Shown here: positions 32,207 through 44,800 of the stretch, in pieces
Position numbering within the stretch: position 1 is the first letter of the stretch
Layout of the letters: each line of letters starts with the position of its first letter
Assembly: GCF_016859285.1 (NCBI RefSeq)
Contig: NC_053401.1
Coordinates: forward strand, 6,516,469-6,580,468
Origin: Xiphias gladius
Lineage: Eukaryota; Chordata; Actinopteri; Istiophoriformes; Xiphiidae
Direction: 5' to 3'
DNA length: 64,000 nt
Translations under genes and position numbers: made by a program
Notes under the pieces: model-generated
Told to the model about the DNA's origin: nothing
The model's database searches: none
Seen by the model: the letters and a program-made list of their open reading frames with translations, nothing else

Positions 32207-34680
32207 CACACTGCCTGGAGACGGCCACCACTGAACGCTCACTGTGCATGCTTACAAGACAGGGTATTGGATTTGAAGTAAGAGTGCACGACTTCACTAC
32301 AAGCACACTAAGATCAAAACGGAGAAGGAGCTTCGAGGAGAGAGGAAGACAATTACGTTACGAATTTTTCTGCTGCAGGGAAAGGTGGACTGAAGCTCGT
32401 GGGGGCATTCAAATGGAGGAAGGAGATGTACTGTAGGAGGTCTACCAAACAAACAGCAAGAACGCTCGCTTTGCCGGGGAGACAGCGAGACATCTACCGC
32501 TTCCGATGCCAAGGTCATCTGCGTCACATTTACTAATAATTCCTCTCTCCAGTATACGCACCCCCCCCCCCCAAAAAAAAAAAATCTTCATCACTATCTG
32601 CAACCAGGATGGAGGAGCAGGTGAAATGGAGCTGTCTCTCTTGCAGGGTCTTTTTTTTTTTTCCTCTGGCCCTGGGGGGAACCGAGGTGCTAAGGAGGAG
32701 GCGATGAACTGAAATTTCAAAAAGGTGCTTATTGTTTGTACTTTTCTCCACTCATGCTTGTCCCTTCCAGCCCCCCCCACACCGCACCCCCACCCCCCTT
32801 ATCTCAATCACACCAGCAATAATGACTTTGAGGAGAAAGGTAAGAGTGAGAGGCAGCACTTTGATGCATTCTTCTGTGATTCTTCTGTTTTTGTAGAAAA
32901 GCCTAAATAGGTGCATTACAGACTTGCAACTTTTGGTGCAAAATGTTCTCTCGGCTCTGCACTGCTGTTTGATAATTGAAGGGGAGTCTGTCTTTCCAGG
33001 CAATTTTTGGGGATTTTAAAGGGAAGTTGCTCAAAGTGCTGCCTCCCAGTGAATTTGTTTTGAATAGGAATTACGAGTCATTCACTCATTTTAAAAAAAA
33101 TTGAAAATGAGAAATGACTCGCATGTTATCCTGCTTAATTTATTTCTCGTTTTATCTGTGATGTTGATTTTTTTTTTTTTTAATGTCTTATTTTTATGAA
33201 TTCTGAATGATGTATTTATTAATTGAAAGAGATGATTTTATTTTATTTTGACCCTAAAGCCTCAGCTATTCTGAGGGTTTTTTCCTTTTTATAGTGTTTT
33301 TTTTTTTTTTTTTTAATCTTTAACACATACTTTTTGTAAATGTTGATGTTTTAGAGTTCATGTGATCATCTGTTGAGTAGCAGTTTACCTACAAATCTTT
33401 TATTACCTTTGATTCTGTCAAAACTCTTTTCCCTTCCCAATTGAATAGATCCTGTGTTGAATTTTCTTTTTTTTTTTTTTGTCTCTGTCTGTCTGTTCTG
33501 GTTTCCTCTTCTCCCTGTAGCCAGAGGGGTTGGGCTATGTGCGAATAGAGACTAGGTTAGGTTGAGAAATGTCAGCTTCCATATCTACACCTGAGCTTTT
33601 CTTCAACTAGTGCCACTTATCATTTAGCAAAAAAAAAAAAAAAAACAAGTATTCTGAGCCACTGTGGTCGATCCAAAGTAGTTGATGTATTCAGAAGAAG
33701 TGAACATTTGAGGAACTAAAATGGGATGAGTGAGGTTTTTTATTTTTTATTTTCCTTTTTGTTTTTTAATAATATCAGTGCTGATGTGAGATGTGTGTTT
33801 TTTGCTCAGCGTGCGCAGTTCTTCACTCTCAGGGAATGATGCCATGGACATAACCTTCGATTAACCACCAGCCACGTCATGGATGCAGACAGGATGTTCT
33901 CAGCACTCACTCAAGACTTAAAGCTTAACCTCCTGCTTAGGAGTTGCTGAGGTTTGCTTGTCTTTCATTGCTCAAAAAAAAATTATTTCATGGTCGTGGT
34001 TTTCAGGTTGTAAGGATAAGCTGTGCTTTTACCAGTCAGTCATTGTACCTTTTACAGTAGGCTACTTTTACAACTTCTGTTAACACGAATTTGGTATCGC
34101 CCCCCCCCCCCTGCTGCTACCTAACACACTTTCAGCTTAGTGTTACGTTGACCCGAAAATGCATTACACTCGTGTAAATGACACCCATGCTAACTGTTGC
34201 CAAGTAGCTTTAAGACCACTCATTTAACAGCGTGAGACCTTGAAAGCCTTGCTCAGGTCGACCTGTAGTACACATGACCTGCAAGTGACTGTGATAAATC
34301 ACTCAGCCCTGATGAGGTGTTTCACATAATCCTAACACAAAGAACCAACTTACTAGTAATCACATTGCCAGACTGATTTGTCTCCCTTTTTTCTTACACT
34401 ACACTTTAACCTTTGAACTCTTGTGCATGTCAAGTGATTGAAAACACACGAGCTGACCCGCAGGCAGGGTTTGTTATAAGCTGTAGTATTCATCGTACAG
34501 GATCTGTCCCCTTTTGCTTTTATACGCAGTTCTCTTGGCATCTGTGTTATGTGCGTTGGTCCTTGCAATGTTTTTTTTCCCAGATTTAAATGGCTTATGA
34601 TTTAAAATATACAAACACTGGCTAACTGTGACACTGTTAATGCATTGCATTTTGTTTCTGCATTTCAAAAATTGCGTGTA

Positions 34681-34686
34681 AATAAA
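34681..34686 (+). terminator. kdm7aa: kdm7aa poly(A) signal AATAAA
   Basis: Canonical hexamer on the plus strand, just before the convergent end of ndufb2. It is preceded by TGTA, forming an overlapping Pumilio element. Confidence 0.6.
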
Positions 34687-34799
34687 ACTAATGAAATAAC
34701 ATTTGCCTTTTTATCAAATTCTGACTACTTTTGCACAATAACAGCTTGTTTTATTTTAAGAAGTTTAGACATTTATACCACATAATACTGCAAGAATTT

Positions 34800-34906
34800 G
34801 ACTTAGTTAAAGATAATTTTATTAGTCTATGTACAACAATGACTTTAAGAATATCCTGAAGGTTTCCACAAGGACTTGCACAGCAGCGTGAATCCCTCCT
34901 GGTGAT
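34800..34906 (-). other. ndufb2: ndufb2 exon 4, 3' UTR only
   Basis: On the minus strand the acceptor TTTTGTTTGTAG ends at 34907 and the exon starts at 34906. AATAAA lies at 34823-34818, giving a terminal exon of about 100 nt. The upstream partner is the donor AAG|GTGATT after 36369. Confidence 0.75.
34818..34823 (-). terminator. ndufb2: ndufb2 poly(A) signal AATAAA
   Basis: TTTATT on the plus strand. It lies about 130 bp from the opposing kdm7aa signal, so the two transcripts end nearly tail to tail. Confidence 0.65.
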
Positions 34907-35437
34907 CTACAAACAAAAGAAAACAAGGTGTTGCAACAGTGGACTCAAACAAATACATTCTATACATTCAGTTTTTTTATGTACACCCAGCTAAAACTAA
35001 TGCAACAGTCCTACAATAAATCCTCCTTTTATAACCGTTATAATGTTCAGTTTTTGTTGAAACCATTTGAGAGGTGTTAAATCAACTGTGTGGTCATTTT
35101 GGAGGCTGCAGTTTGTGGTGTCATTTTGTGCTTGTGATTTCTATTATTTGTCCACAGCATTTATATCAATGAGGGTACGCAAAATAACTTGTCTACAATA
35201 TTGTGCAGTTGAATCGATGCCAAACCATTACAACTTAAACGTGACACATCTATTTTTTTTATAACATAAGAGAATTATATTCATTTACATCTGAATGCAA
35301 ATGTTTTTTTTCCTCTTTGAATCAGAGCTGAAACTATATAGGCTTGTTTACAAACATTTAAGAAGAGACGTACACAAACCTTTAATGGCATCAGAAAATT
35401 TGGAGGACATATTGCGCAGCTAAAGCTGGTTGTCCTG

Positions 35438-36320
35438 GGGCCTGTACCATGAAGCAAGTTCACCTTAGTTAGGCTCTCGTTGGAGTTATCTGGCCTCACT
35501 GAGCCTGACGTTGACCGTCCTGGATAACCTGCATCGTGAAGCTGGTTATCAAGTGGCTCTGTTAACTCTGGGTTTGCCTATTCGGCTACGACCACGTTCA
35601 TGTGAAAGAGGCATGGCTGTTAATGACAAGCAACACCATCGGAACCATGAACATTTCTTTACAGCTGCTCTCTACTGCAGGGGTTTTATTGCTTTACCTT
35701 CCACTTTAAAATACTCCAAAGGTGTCCTATTGGATTCAAGTCATGGGACATAATTGGCCAGGTCATAGTTTTCACTTTGTTATTTACAAACTTTTATGTG
35801 ATTTTTGCAAGTGTGTTTGGGATCATTGTCATGTCTGAAACGTCCTCTCTCTGCACAGGGGTGTTTTGTTGTGTACCGCATGTCTATATTTTGCATTATT
35901 TGTCCGATGATGGACAAAACTATTATGAATGTGATGCACACTAAAAAGTTTCAAAGTAATAAGAGTGTTTCTTCTGCCAAAGCAGAGGAGAAGAAAATTG
36001 GTCAATGTCTTATCAGAAAGGGTTGCATTTGTAATTTACTGGGAGCTAATTAACATCGTGTGGGTTATTTTTCTAATGGAAGACCAGAAGGGGCATAGTT
36101 CTCAATTCAATTATCATCACAAAGTAGCTTCATGTTATTTGGAACTGCAGTGATAGAATAATTGTGACAAAGCAACACTGTCAGCAATCCTTTTGGAAAT
36201 GAAAGAAACTTGGCATAATTAAAATTCCTTGCCAGCGAGCCAGTTTCATGATACCTTTAAAACCTGATTTAAACCTAAAAATGCCTGACTAACCCACTAA
36301 TCTCTTCGTGGTACAGGCCC
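35438..36320. mobile_element. Non-autonomous terminal-inverted-repeat DNA transposon (Harbinger-like MITE)
   Basis: The left end GGGCCTGTACCATGAAG and the right end, read in reverse complement, GGGCCTGTACCACGAAG differ at one base. CTG flanks both sides (35435-35437 and 36321-36323), consistent with a 3-bp target duplication as made by PIF/Harbinger elements. The interior GGCATGGCTGTTAATGACAA is like a repeat I recall from fish genomes. About 883 bp with no transposase frame. It lies in ndufb2 intron 3. The superfamily call is inference. Confidence 0.7.
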
Positions 36321-36369
36321 CTGATTGGTAAGTGCTCACTAGTCATTTGAGAAAACTGGAGAAATCACC

Positions 36370-37481
36370 TTATTCCTCGTCATCTGCTGGGATTCCAAGC
36401 TCCTCATCTGTCCATTTGGAAGCATCAGGCCAAGGGAAATGACCCTAAAGAAGAGGGAAGAACCTTAACCTTAAGTGCACACATCACAAATATAAACAAT
36501 CTAATTTTTATAGCTACCCCTTGAGGGACCTATTTTACTAGACAGGATAACCCGAGTGTATGGACAAAGGGAAGCGGCATTTATGCAGAATTTTACAGCA
36601 TGTGAAAATGATGTACATCAAATACATGTTTAAAGCTAACCACTTTCCAGGACCCAATGTTGGCTTAGAGAACCATTTCAACTATTTTTTTCCCCCCCAT
36701 ATATTCACCTGCATTCGAATGCCATGCTCTGTGCAAATGGGGCTGGATCATGGATTGATTCTGAGACAATGGGCCACTGGGCACAGACATGAAGAAGACC
36801 CCGTACCCTTCCTACACAGGAGCAAGACCCCAAGACTCAAAGAGACACAAAATGACAGGTCAGTTGTCGTCATTTTGCATCTTTGTGGTCGTTTTGCATC
36901 TTTTTGTGGCTGCTTTATGACTCTGTCTTGTTGTCTGACTGACTTTCCAACAATATATTTTAACAATTACTTCAAACACAAGCTCAGGTCGGGGGCCCCC
37001 CTTACCCCTCTGGCCCCTGAGCCTGTGCCTGATAGGCCCGTTCAGTAATCAGTCCATGGGCTGGATAATGTATACAACAACATGTTTACTTACCAGGACT
37101 GCATCAGGATCATGCCAACAGTGCCAAAGGATCCAAAACCACATTGCTCCACTGATTAGCTCTGACTCGAATTTCTGGCTCTTCGTTAGCTGGGGATATT
37201 GCCTGTACTGTGGCTCAATGTGCGGGCCACCGCTAGCCCTACAAGATTTAAAAAAAAAAAGTTTAAACATAGACTAACATTTAAGATGGCGTCCAGGTTT
37301 TTAACAATTTGACTTTTTAATGTATCGACGCGTTAGCAAGTGGTTGCTACAGCTAACAGACGGCTAAGATGGTAGCGGGGCTGGACGCTACTTACTTTCT
37401 GGTCGTTATCCTTTTTGGACCGCGTCTAAGCAGCTGGGTGCCTGTCCGAAAGACTCCCAACGCCCTTCCAAAAGAAGACAT
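36370..37481 (-). CDS. ndufb2: NDUFB2, complex I AGGG subunit
   Basis: An accessory subunit in the membrane arm of mitochondrial NADH:ubiquinone oxidoreductase, in the inner membrane. Coding exons on the minus strand are 37481-37396, 37238-37094 and 36444-36370, giving 101 aa (human 105). The N-terminus [20 protein letters not shown] is basic without acidic residues, as expected for a mitochondrial presequence. The conserved core [16 protein letters not shown], a short membrane segment [14 protein letters not shown] and the tail [14 protein letters not shown] follow the family closely. The stop codon lies one base before the exon 3 donor, so the 3' UTR is almost wholly in exon 4 (34.8-34.9 kb). 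Its position within 50 nt of the junction should spare the mRNA from nonsense-mediated decay. Confidence 0.96.
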
Positions 37482-37680
37482 GCTGGCTCACTTGGAAAAT
37501 GCCAGTCTTTTTGGGTTATGTGTTAGGATTTTTGGAGGTACCACTCTCCTCGTCGAAGAGTCACCTTCTCCCCTTGTCAATAAAGACCTCCCAACAACGT
37601 CAGCTGTGATTGGACAACGAGGGGCGACCTATGTTGTTCCTCTGTGCTAATTTGCTGAATGAAAAATACGTTAATATTAA
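37482..37680 (-). promoter_or_regulatory. ndufb2: ndufb2 promoter / 5' UTR
   Basis: A CCAAT box (ATTGG on the plus strand at 37609-37613) lies about 130 bp upstream of the start codon on the minus strand. No TATA box was seen. The plus-strand frame across this segment is antisense to exon 1 and unlikely to be real. Confidence 0.45.
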
Positions 37681-38009
37681 ATAGCGCCCCCTTGCGTTAT
37701 GCTGGGGACTGGACTTTCCTTTTGAGTTCTGTTAAATATTCTTAGTTTCTTTGTTGTGTTTTTTTTCTATTCCCGCAAATTTTAAAATGTAAACATGCCA
37801 TTCGCTGACTAGGTAGGGTAGGCTGATAGTAACTGTACATTTTATTCCAGTTAGAAAAAAACCCGCTACCTCATCGCTTAAACTGAGAGAAACCGTCTGT
37901 TCTATCCATGGCTGACAACACTGAGTGAGAATTTAAAAAATTATTCGGGTATTTAATTTTACTAATAAACCACTTGGGCCCTAAATCATGACCGCAATTC
38001 AGAGGCAGA

Positions 38010-38632
38010 TATTTTACTTTCTACTCAACTGCATTTATTTATTTAAGTTTTAGTTCCTGTTTTACACATTAAAATTTTGTATAAAAAAAGATATAAAGAG
38101 TTTATGAAATGTGATGGTTTATTATAAAATAAGCTTCTCAACTGTATATACATTTTTTTCTCAAAGACGAAGATTTGCTGCTTTTTCTTTTACTAATTTT
38201 AATTTATTTTTAGTACTATTGGGGTTTGGATGTCACAATAGGCCACGATGAGCATTAATCACTATTTTTCTTCATTTTTACAAACCAAGTAATCAACTGA
38301 CCGAAAAAAAACCAATCCGCACATCAATAATGAAAGTAGTCATTGGTTTCAAGTCCTATATAAAACCGTTTAGATTATCTCCACCTCAACCAACTAAAAC
38401 AGTAAAATGCTGCTTTCACATTAATGCACGAGTAATAATAATCTAATGATATATAATAGTGTAGTGTAGTGTTTTTTTATTGTACTCACATACTTGTAAC
38501 GTTTGACTATATACTTATACTTAAGTATATAGTTAACTTATGCTTGTAACATGCAATTAAGTAACATTTTTAATGCAGGGCTTACAATGGAGTATTTTTA
38601 CAGGGTGGCATTAGTACTTTTACTTAAGTAAA
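38010..38632 (+). repeat. Teleost interspersed repeat ending in ACTTTTACTTAAGTAA
   Basis: Blocks in order: ATTTTACTTTCTACTCAACTGC, ATCTCCACCTCAACCAACTA, TTAATGCACGAGTAATAATA, AACATTTTTAATGCAGG and TAGTACTTTTACTTAAGTAA. I recall this order from an abundant repeat of fish genomes. Some of the middle is diverged or interrupted. Its class is unknown to me. Confidence 0.6.
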
Positions 38633-39299
38633 TTGCAATTGGGCCATAAAGGAAGAACACTTCTTAGTCAACTTGCATAATAACTCATAAATGTTATAAA
38701 AGTACACTGCAGTCTTGCTCCAGTTTAATCAATCTGTCAGTTGATTAGTATGTAATGTTTTTATTTTTCATAATGAAACAGATCAAAATGCAAACATTTC
38801 ACACTACGTGTGGGGACACAAAATGAAAAGTTATCATTAAAAAATATGTATTACAAATAACAATATGTTAATTAATAAAATACAACGGATGTAACGGATG
38901 TAAATTCATCGCTGTTCTGCCTGCATGGCCCACTAGGTGGGCTCAAAAGCCCAACAGAGCTGGTAGGAGATGAACTCGACCGGATGAAGTACTGTTTTGG
39001 TGTTGAACAACGTGTATCCCTCACGAGTTGTTTAATGTCGGTGAGCAAAGTGGCAGAGGAAAAAAGAAGTGCTTATGTAACTGGAATGCACAAAGGTCAT
39101 CAAACGTGAAATGGTAGCAACTGTGAAACGTTTTTCTTTCGATGGTTCACGTCACATTTCCATTGCAAATAGTGGGTTTTCTCTGGCAGTACCACACACA
39201 AATGTAAAACCATGGCGCACCCGGGTCACCCCCAGGTTAGCTGCTGTGGCTGTGAATTCAATAAAAAAAAAAAAAAAAAAAAAGACAGGAAATAATAAC

Positions 39300-40080
39300 A
39301 TCGTGACGAGAACGCGCACGGCGCCGCCGCCCAGGAGTGCTCGACCCGTGCGCCAACAGAAAGAGAAAAAAAGAAAAAGATCCTCGACGCCATCTTGTTC
39401 CCAGTCGACAACGGTAACCAATTCTTTAGACGAAAGGATGCCGCCGTTTATCGTCCGAAGTGGCTCGTCCGTTTTCCACTTCGTCAACAAAACTCACATT
39501 GTCGCTTCGGCCCAGGCCAGACTTTGCTAATCGGAAGGCATCTTTGAGAAATTATATACACACTGATGGGACTTTGTTACCTAATGGCGCCTGGACGCTA
39601 TTGCTCTCCGGTTGCGCCCCTCTCCCCTCACAGCTCAGAGCCCGCCCACAAATACTAACTGCATGATGTCATCATAAACCAACCATTTCTCAAAAATTAC
39701 CGATTTTCATCAGCTGCTTTTGAACAATTATTAATCTACCACCGACTGTGCGCCTTAATCTTAACAGATTAAAAGAGGTCAGATCGTCTTCAGATCGAAA
39801 GCCCGGTGGGCACAACACTCATGAATAAATTGTTATCCTCTCCGCAAAAATCGACAGCGACCGTTTCGCCGCCGCATCCTCCACAGCCGTTTACGAACAT
39901 TTCCGTTTTGGAAGCGGGTGAGGGCGGCTCGGTCGGCCCGATTTTTTCACCTCCGTCCTCCCCCAAGTTTATTTCAAACAACCTTGCTGCCCGTGCGCCA
40001 GCAGTTGCAGCGGTCCCGTACGAGTGCGCATGCGCGGGGGGATGCGGTTCAGGGTGGGGGGAGGGTCAATAGATGGAAAC
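39300..40080. promoter_or_regulatory. CpG-rich, promoter-like island upstream of kmt2e
   Basis: An NRF1-type palindrome TGCGCATGCGCG lies at 40025-40036. A YY1-like AAGATGGCGTC on the minus strand lies near 39.39 kb. CpG density is far above the flanks. The minus strand has open frames through 39.79-39.98 kb and 39.15-39.49 kb with no known domain. It may drive an antisense or divergent RNA; in mammals KMT2E has a divergent non-coding partner, KMT2E-AS1. It could also be a CpG-island shore of kmt2e. Confidence 0.4.
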
Positions 40081-41533
40081 GATGAGAACATCCTCTCTAC
40101 ATATGATGTCAAAGGGATTTCTGCAGGCATATTTCTGGAGCGAGGACAGTCGCCACAACAATAAAGCTGTCGGGAAAATAAAATAATAGATTTTTTTCCC
40201 CCCCTTTTTTATTCCCCCAGTGTCAAACACGTCCTACGTTCAGCGACACTGTTTCAAATAAATCAAAAGGGCTGTACATTGCAACCACCACAGGCGATAA
40301 ATAACCGGCATAAAACAGACACTCCACAATATAAATTATGCTTTACATTAGTTTTAAAATGCGTTTTTTTTTTTTTTAATCTCGTAACCTGAGCGTGAGT
40401 CTTCAATTAACATTTTTGTGGCGTTAATTTGTTTACCCCCCCCCCTTCATTCTGATGCTTGCGCTTGAGATTTTGGCTTCAAGTCCAGTGTGAACCGTAC
40501 ATTTTCAGTGTGTATGATTTCTTCAATGGTGTCAAACCCCCTTTCGGATATCTGCGGTTATGGTCTGTTTTCTTTGTCCAAGACTTAATCTTACTGGTCA
40601 GTGTTTCCTAGGCTATCCCTGCCCAACATCAGTTCAATATACAAAACGCTGCTCTTGTGTAAGGGGTTACATAACAATTTAGTTGCCTCCTACTGCGATG
40701 GGTAACGGATTTAGGTGCTCCTTTTCAGCCGTGTCTTTGGTAAAATAAAGAATTTTGGTTCAAACTAGCCAATTTTAGTTTTTTTTAAATTTAGGTGAGT
40801 GTCAGGTGCATTCTTATGTCAGTATTAATAAGCAATCTGGGCTGGCCTACTCAGGCAGACTTTTCATGTGTCCAATTTGTGGCAGAAGGTCTATATTTAG
40901 TTAATCAAAAGTATTGTAGAGGTTAAGTTTAATATAAACTGGCTACGTGGGTCCGCGTTGAGACGGAATACACATCAAGAGGGTGAGACTGCATCCCACC
41001 CCCATTCACCCTGAGAGGATGAAGAGGAAACAGAGGGGGAAACAACAGTTAGTTTAAACAAAAACCTTCTGATTAAAAAAAACAAAAACGTTCCCACAGC
41101 TGACTTCACTTTCATAAGATGATCATCAAGGTTGCACGGGCATTAGTGTGTGGGCTATGGATTGCACATTTGCTGCGATTCAGTTTGTTCGTCAATAAAA
41201 ATCCTAAAGAAAATAACTTGAACCTGCGGTATTATGCCTTCGGCGCGTTGAATTATCACGTGTAAAATAATTAACGCACTAAAATCATTTTTCCCCCTCC
41301 TACTAATTATCCATTTTTCGGGAATGTCTCAATAGTTAAATCCAGAGGGTCACCGACAGAAATAGCGAAGACTTCAGGGATCGCAGTCACGAACGCGCAT
41401 GTAAGCACGGCCACGGCGCCCCTGTGAAATCGGGCATGTAGCCCCGCAGTGTGTGGAGGCGGAGCTCGGGTTTAGTGATGGGGAGAGAGGGGGGCTCGTG
41501 GGGAGGAGGCGGAGTCTCGGTAGTCCTGGCAGG

Positions 41534-41861
41534 GCCGCCATTTTTGCAAAGGGAAAAGAGACTGGTCTGAGGGGATCTAATTTCTAAAAGTCGCCTTAGA
41601 CTAAGGCACAGTTTTAACGGTTTCGAGTAGATTTCTACTCTAAATTTGGGTCCCCGCGTAGAACAAGAGGCAAAGGATTTTTCACAGGAAAGGACTCTTT
41701 AGAGGACACGTTTGAATACAAACATTTTAAAGCTTTGCTAGGGATCCGCAGTGTGTGGACAGAAGTATTGTTTTGGTTGTGGAAGCTGTGTGGAAAGCGA
41801 CGGGGGTCTCACCCAGGTCCCCTTATTCGCTATTTAGATCTTCCAGAGTGGACATAAAACG
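41534..41861 (+). other. kmt2e: kmt2e 5' UTR exon 1 and core promoter
   Basis: A CpG-rich region ends in the donor ACG|GTAAGG (41862-41863). A YY1-type GCCGCCATTTTT at 41534-41545 is the kind of element seen at TATA-less starts, so transcription probably begins around it. The exon has no coding frame matching the protein, which fits the untranslated first exon of KMT2E. Confidence 0.65.
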
Positions 41862-44800
41862 GTAAGGAAACTGCATTAAGTTTTACTTGTAGAGTGAGCA
41901 CAAATCCGACCTGGAAGGCTATTGTTGGCTTTAGTTAGCTGGCTAGGCGCATCATGCTGATGCTGGCTAACGTAGTTGTAGTATCAGCTGAGTTTAGCTT
42001 GCTAGCTAGTTGATCAACACCGTTAGTTCAGGATCTTTAGATGCTAAGTGCCTTATCGTTCACATGTACCTTAATCAAAAATTGACAACGGCTAACTAGA
42101 TGACGTAAGTTTCTAATGTGAGTGTCAAGTTGGAAAGTGTAACGCAAAGAGACCACTTAGTAGCTAGCGCATGCTACTAGCTCAAATTAGCTTGACACAG
42201 ACCGAACAGGGCTCTGACTTTTCGTTATAGTGTGGCAATACACGAGACGTCATACAAAGTTATCGGGTGAATATTGGTTTTAAGATTGTAGTGATCAATT
42301 TGCCACGTAATTTAAGCAGCATTTACGCTAATTACACATTAACGTTATTGGTAACGTAAAACGAAAACGTTGCAATTAGATTAATGTCTGTCCCATAGCC
42401 TAACGTCTAACATTTTCGCTAGAGCAGAGCTAGTCAACAACACTTAACATTACCAGCAGTGAACTTGTCCTCAAAAGTACGACATATAAATATTATTCGC
42501 ACGTTGACTGACTATAACTAGAGCCAGAAGGAGACTCACTTGATGTTTAGTTTGACACAGTGACACTGCGGGCAATATTGCGCACGGTTTCGTCCGTTTT
42601 AGTGTAAATAATGTGACCACCTAAAATAACATTACCCGCTTTATTTCCAACTAGTCAATTTAATGTACATTAGCTAAGAGCCCTGCAACTGCAGCTGTTA
42701 ACAAACGCACCAGTTCTTTTTGTAATGTTATGTTACCTGGATACTGTGTTAACACTGTAACCCAGTATGGAAACCGTAAATTTAGCATTAGTTACAAACT
42801 TGAATTTTTCGTTGTGGCTACCATTCTGCTCACCCAGAGCATGGGAAATTATTTCCGTTCAGCAAAATCTATACAATGCCACTGTTCAAAGCCAGAGAAC
42901 AATGAGCTTTTACATGCATGTACAGATATATGAAGGTGTTAAGACTATCATGTCCAAGTCTACTCAACGCAAGACCAGCTGTTAAAATAACTTAAATGCT
43001 TAGCTACATTGCGCAGTAATCTCATAGTCTGTTGAGCTTTTATAGAATCGCAGCTATGGCAAGATGGATAAATAATAGATCCAATGTAAAGCTGCTGCTG
43101 CTGTTTTTTATATTCGCACTTATAGGTACGTTTCGCGATCACTTAATTTAGATTCAGGGTGTATTGGGTTCAAATGCTGCAAGCGTGGGGGAGGGGATGT
43201 TCCATTTGGGCATCTCGCCTCAGTCATACAATTTGTAACTCCATCTCGATTGGCAACTCTAGCCATGCTGAACTACATTGTCGCAATTGGTTGTTTTACC
43301 TGACCTGAAACAAATTACCATATGAATGTGCAATCGGCTTTGGTTTGCCCCGAGGAGTTCTCTCAACGCTGATGCTGTCGCTCTTTCCTGTCTGTGACGA
43401 GCCAAGCATTAATCCACTTCTTTCGTGTCGATGCTAGCTTACTCTGCTAACTTTAACCCTCTACGCATTATACCGTTAGCTTCTGTTGGTTACCGTTAGC
43501 TTTGTACGTACTTTCACGGTTATGTTGGTATTTATTCACGTCCTAAAATTGATACAGCCTCCGAGTGTCACTGTTACACGTTGCTGCAAAAGTCAGATTT
43601 AAGGCGCTTCGTGCTTCGGTTGTTTCACTGCTCCGAATACCATTAACATCTAGCCTGCTACATGTCGAGAGGCCATTGCTGGCCATAATTGCTAGCCGAT
43701 TAGCTTACTGGCTCTGCTTTCGACGAATTCACAAAAAAACCCTAATGATAACAACACAGAGACTGTACCGACAGAGTGATACTTAGGGTAGGGTGTATGA
43801 AAGAGGCGATTGAATGCATTCTTGGGGATTTTCTTCCCATGGCGAGGCTCCCCTGGCTACACGATTGTCTCGCCGTCCTGAGAAAAGCGCTATGAAAATG
43901 GCGACAGCACCAGGGAGTTGTGGTAACATAATAGCAACGTTGTACCCTCCACACCCCTATCGGCAGGACTGACTGCAGCGCCGACATACTCACCGGGAAG
44001 CAACTACACAACACATGATTTTTATTTTAGTTGAGGTTTGGCATAATAGTAACGTTAAACAATCTAAACCATGCCACAGTAATACAGCGCATTTTGGTTT
44101 GTCATAGTGACAATCACTGTTGCTCTTATGCCTATTCCCAAAACGAATAACAAAGTAGCCCTGTAACGTGCGTCACGGCTTATGCTATTGCTTGTGTTTC
44201 GTGTTGTAATGTTGGATTTTGGGACATGAGGATTATTGTCAGAAAAAAATCTGATAATAATTACGTGCTATTGGGGAAAAAAAAACATTTAAGAGCCCGT
44301 TGGTATACTTTTTTGACAGCATGAAGCAAGTTTCGTTAAGGCACACAAACACAACTATTTATCAAAATAAATCTACGGAAGACTTACTCTTTAGCCACAT
44401 ATCATCTGCCTGGAATCATCTGTGCTAAGTTAACAGTATTATGTTGTTTGTCCCCCACTCCCATGGTTTGCCTTTTCTCTTTACTGTGTTTCTGTTAATC
44501 CCCTCTAGTGTGATAGAAAGACCGTCAGTGTTTTATTGAAAACGCTGGGGGGTTATGAGTAGGTTATTTATCAGTGATAATAATTAGTCATTTGAATTTA
44601 AGTATCAGTTAAATAAGATAGTTTGATGCTTGTGAGTGTGTATTTGAACACATTCAAATACACAAACCAGCTGGATATTTAATTTGCTTCACTTCGAGAC
44701 TTGAATCACATATTAGATAACCCAGCTTTTGCGCTTAATGTTCATGGCAAATCAGTTTTATTAGACCCATAAAATCCTAGGGATATCTCAGTCGGTCTTT

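Larger units (their letters stand above)
32070..34705 (+). other. kdm7aa: kdm7aa 3' UTR
   Basis: From the stop codon to the AATAAA at 34681-34686, with cleavage expected near 34.70 kb. It is rich in T- and A-runs. A G-tract cluster sits at 32180-32206. A Pumilio-type TGTAAATA at 34677-34684 overlaps the poly(A) signal. No coding potential is seen within it. Earlier poly(A) sites are possible. Confidence 0.7.
37681..41530. other. Intergenic DNA between ndufb2 and kmt2e
   Basis: Head-to-head spacer. 38.0-38.6 kb is an interspersed repeat and 38.65-39.1 kb is AT-rich with nothing recognised. 39.3-40.1 kb is CpG-rich with promoter-like motifs. 40.1-41.35 kb is AT-rich, with no gene seen. Confidence 0.55.

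Noticed and set aside
36560-37048. 162-codon plus-strand frame
   Set aside because: Lies in ndufb2 intron 2 antisense, AT-rich and low complexity in part, with no family resemblance.
37369-37650. 94-codon plus-strand frame starting with ATG in a GC-richer patch
   Set aside because: It is antisense to ndufb2 exon 1 and its promoter; the minus-strand exon has a correct start, presequence and donor.
39111-39530. 139-codon plus-strand frame with a lysine run
   Set aside because: The run is translated poly(A); no known family. The interval is better described as a promoter-like island.
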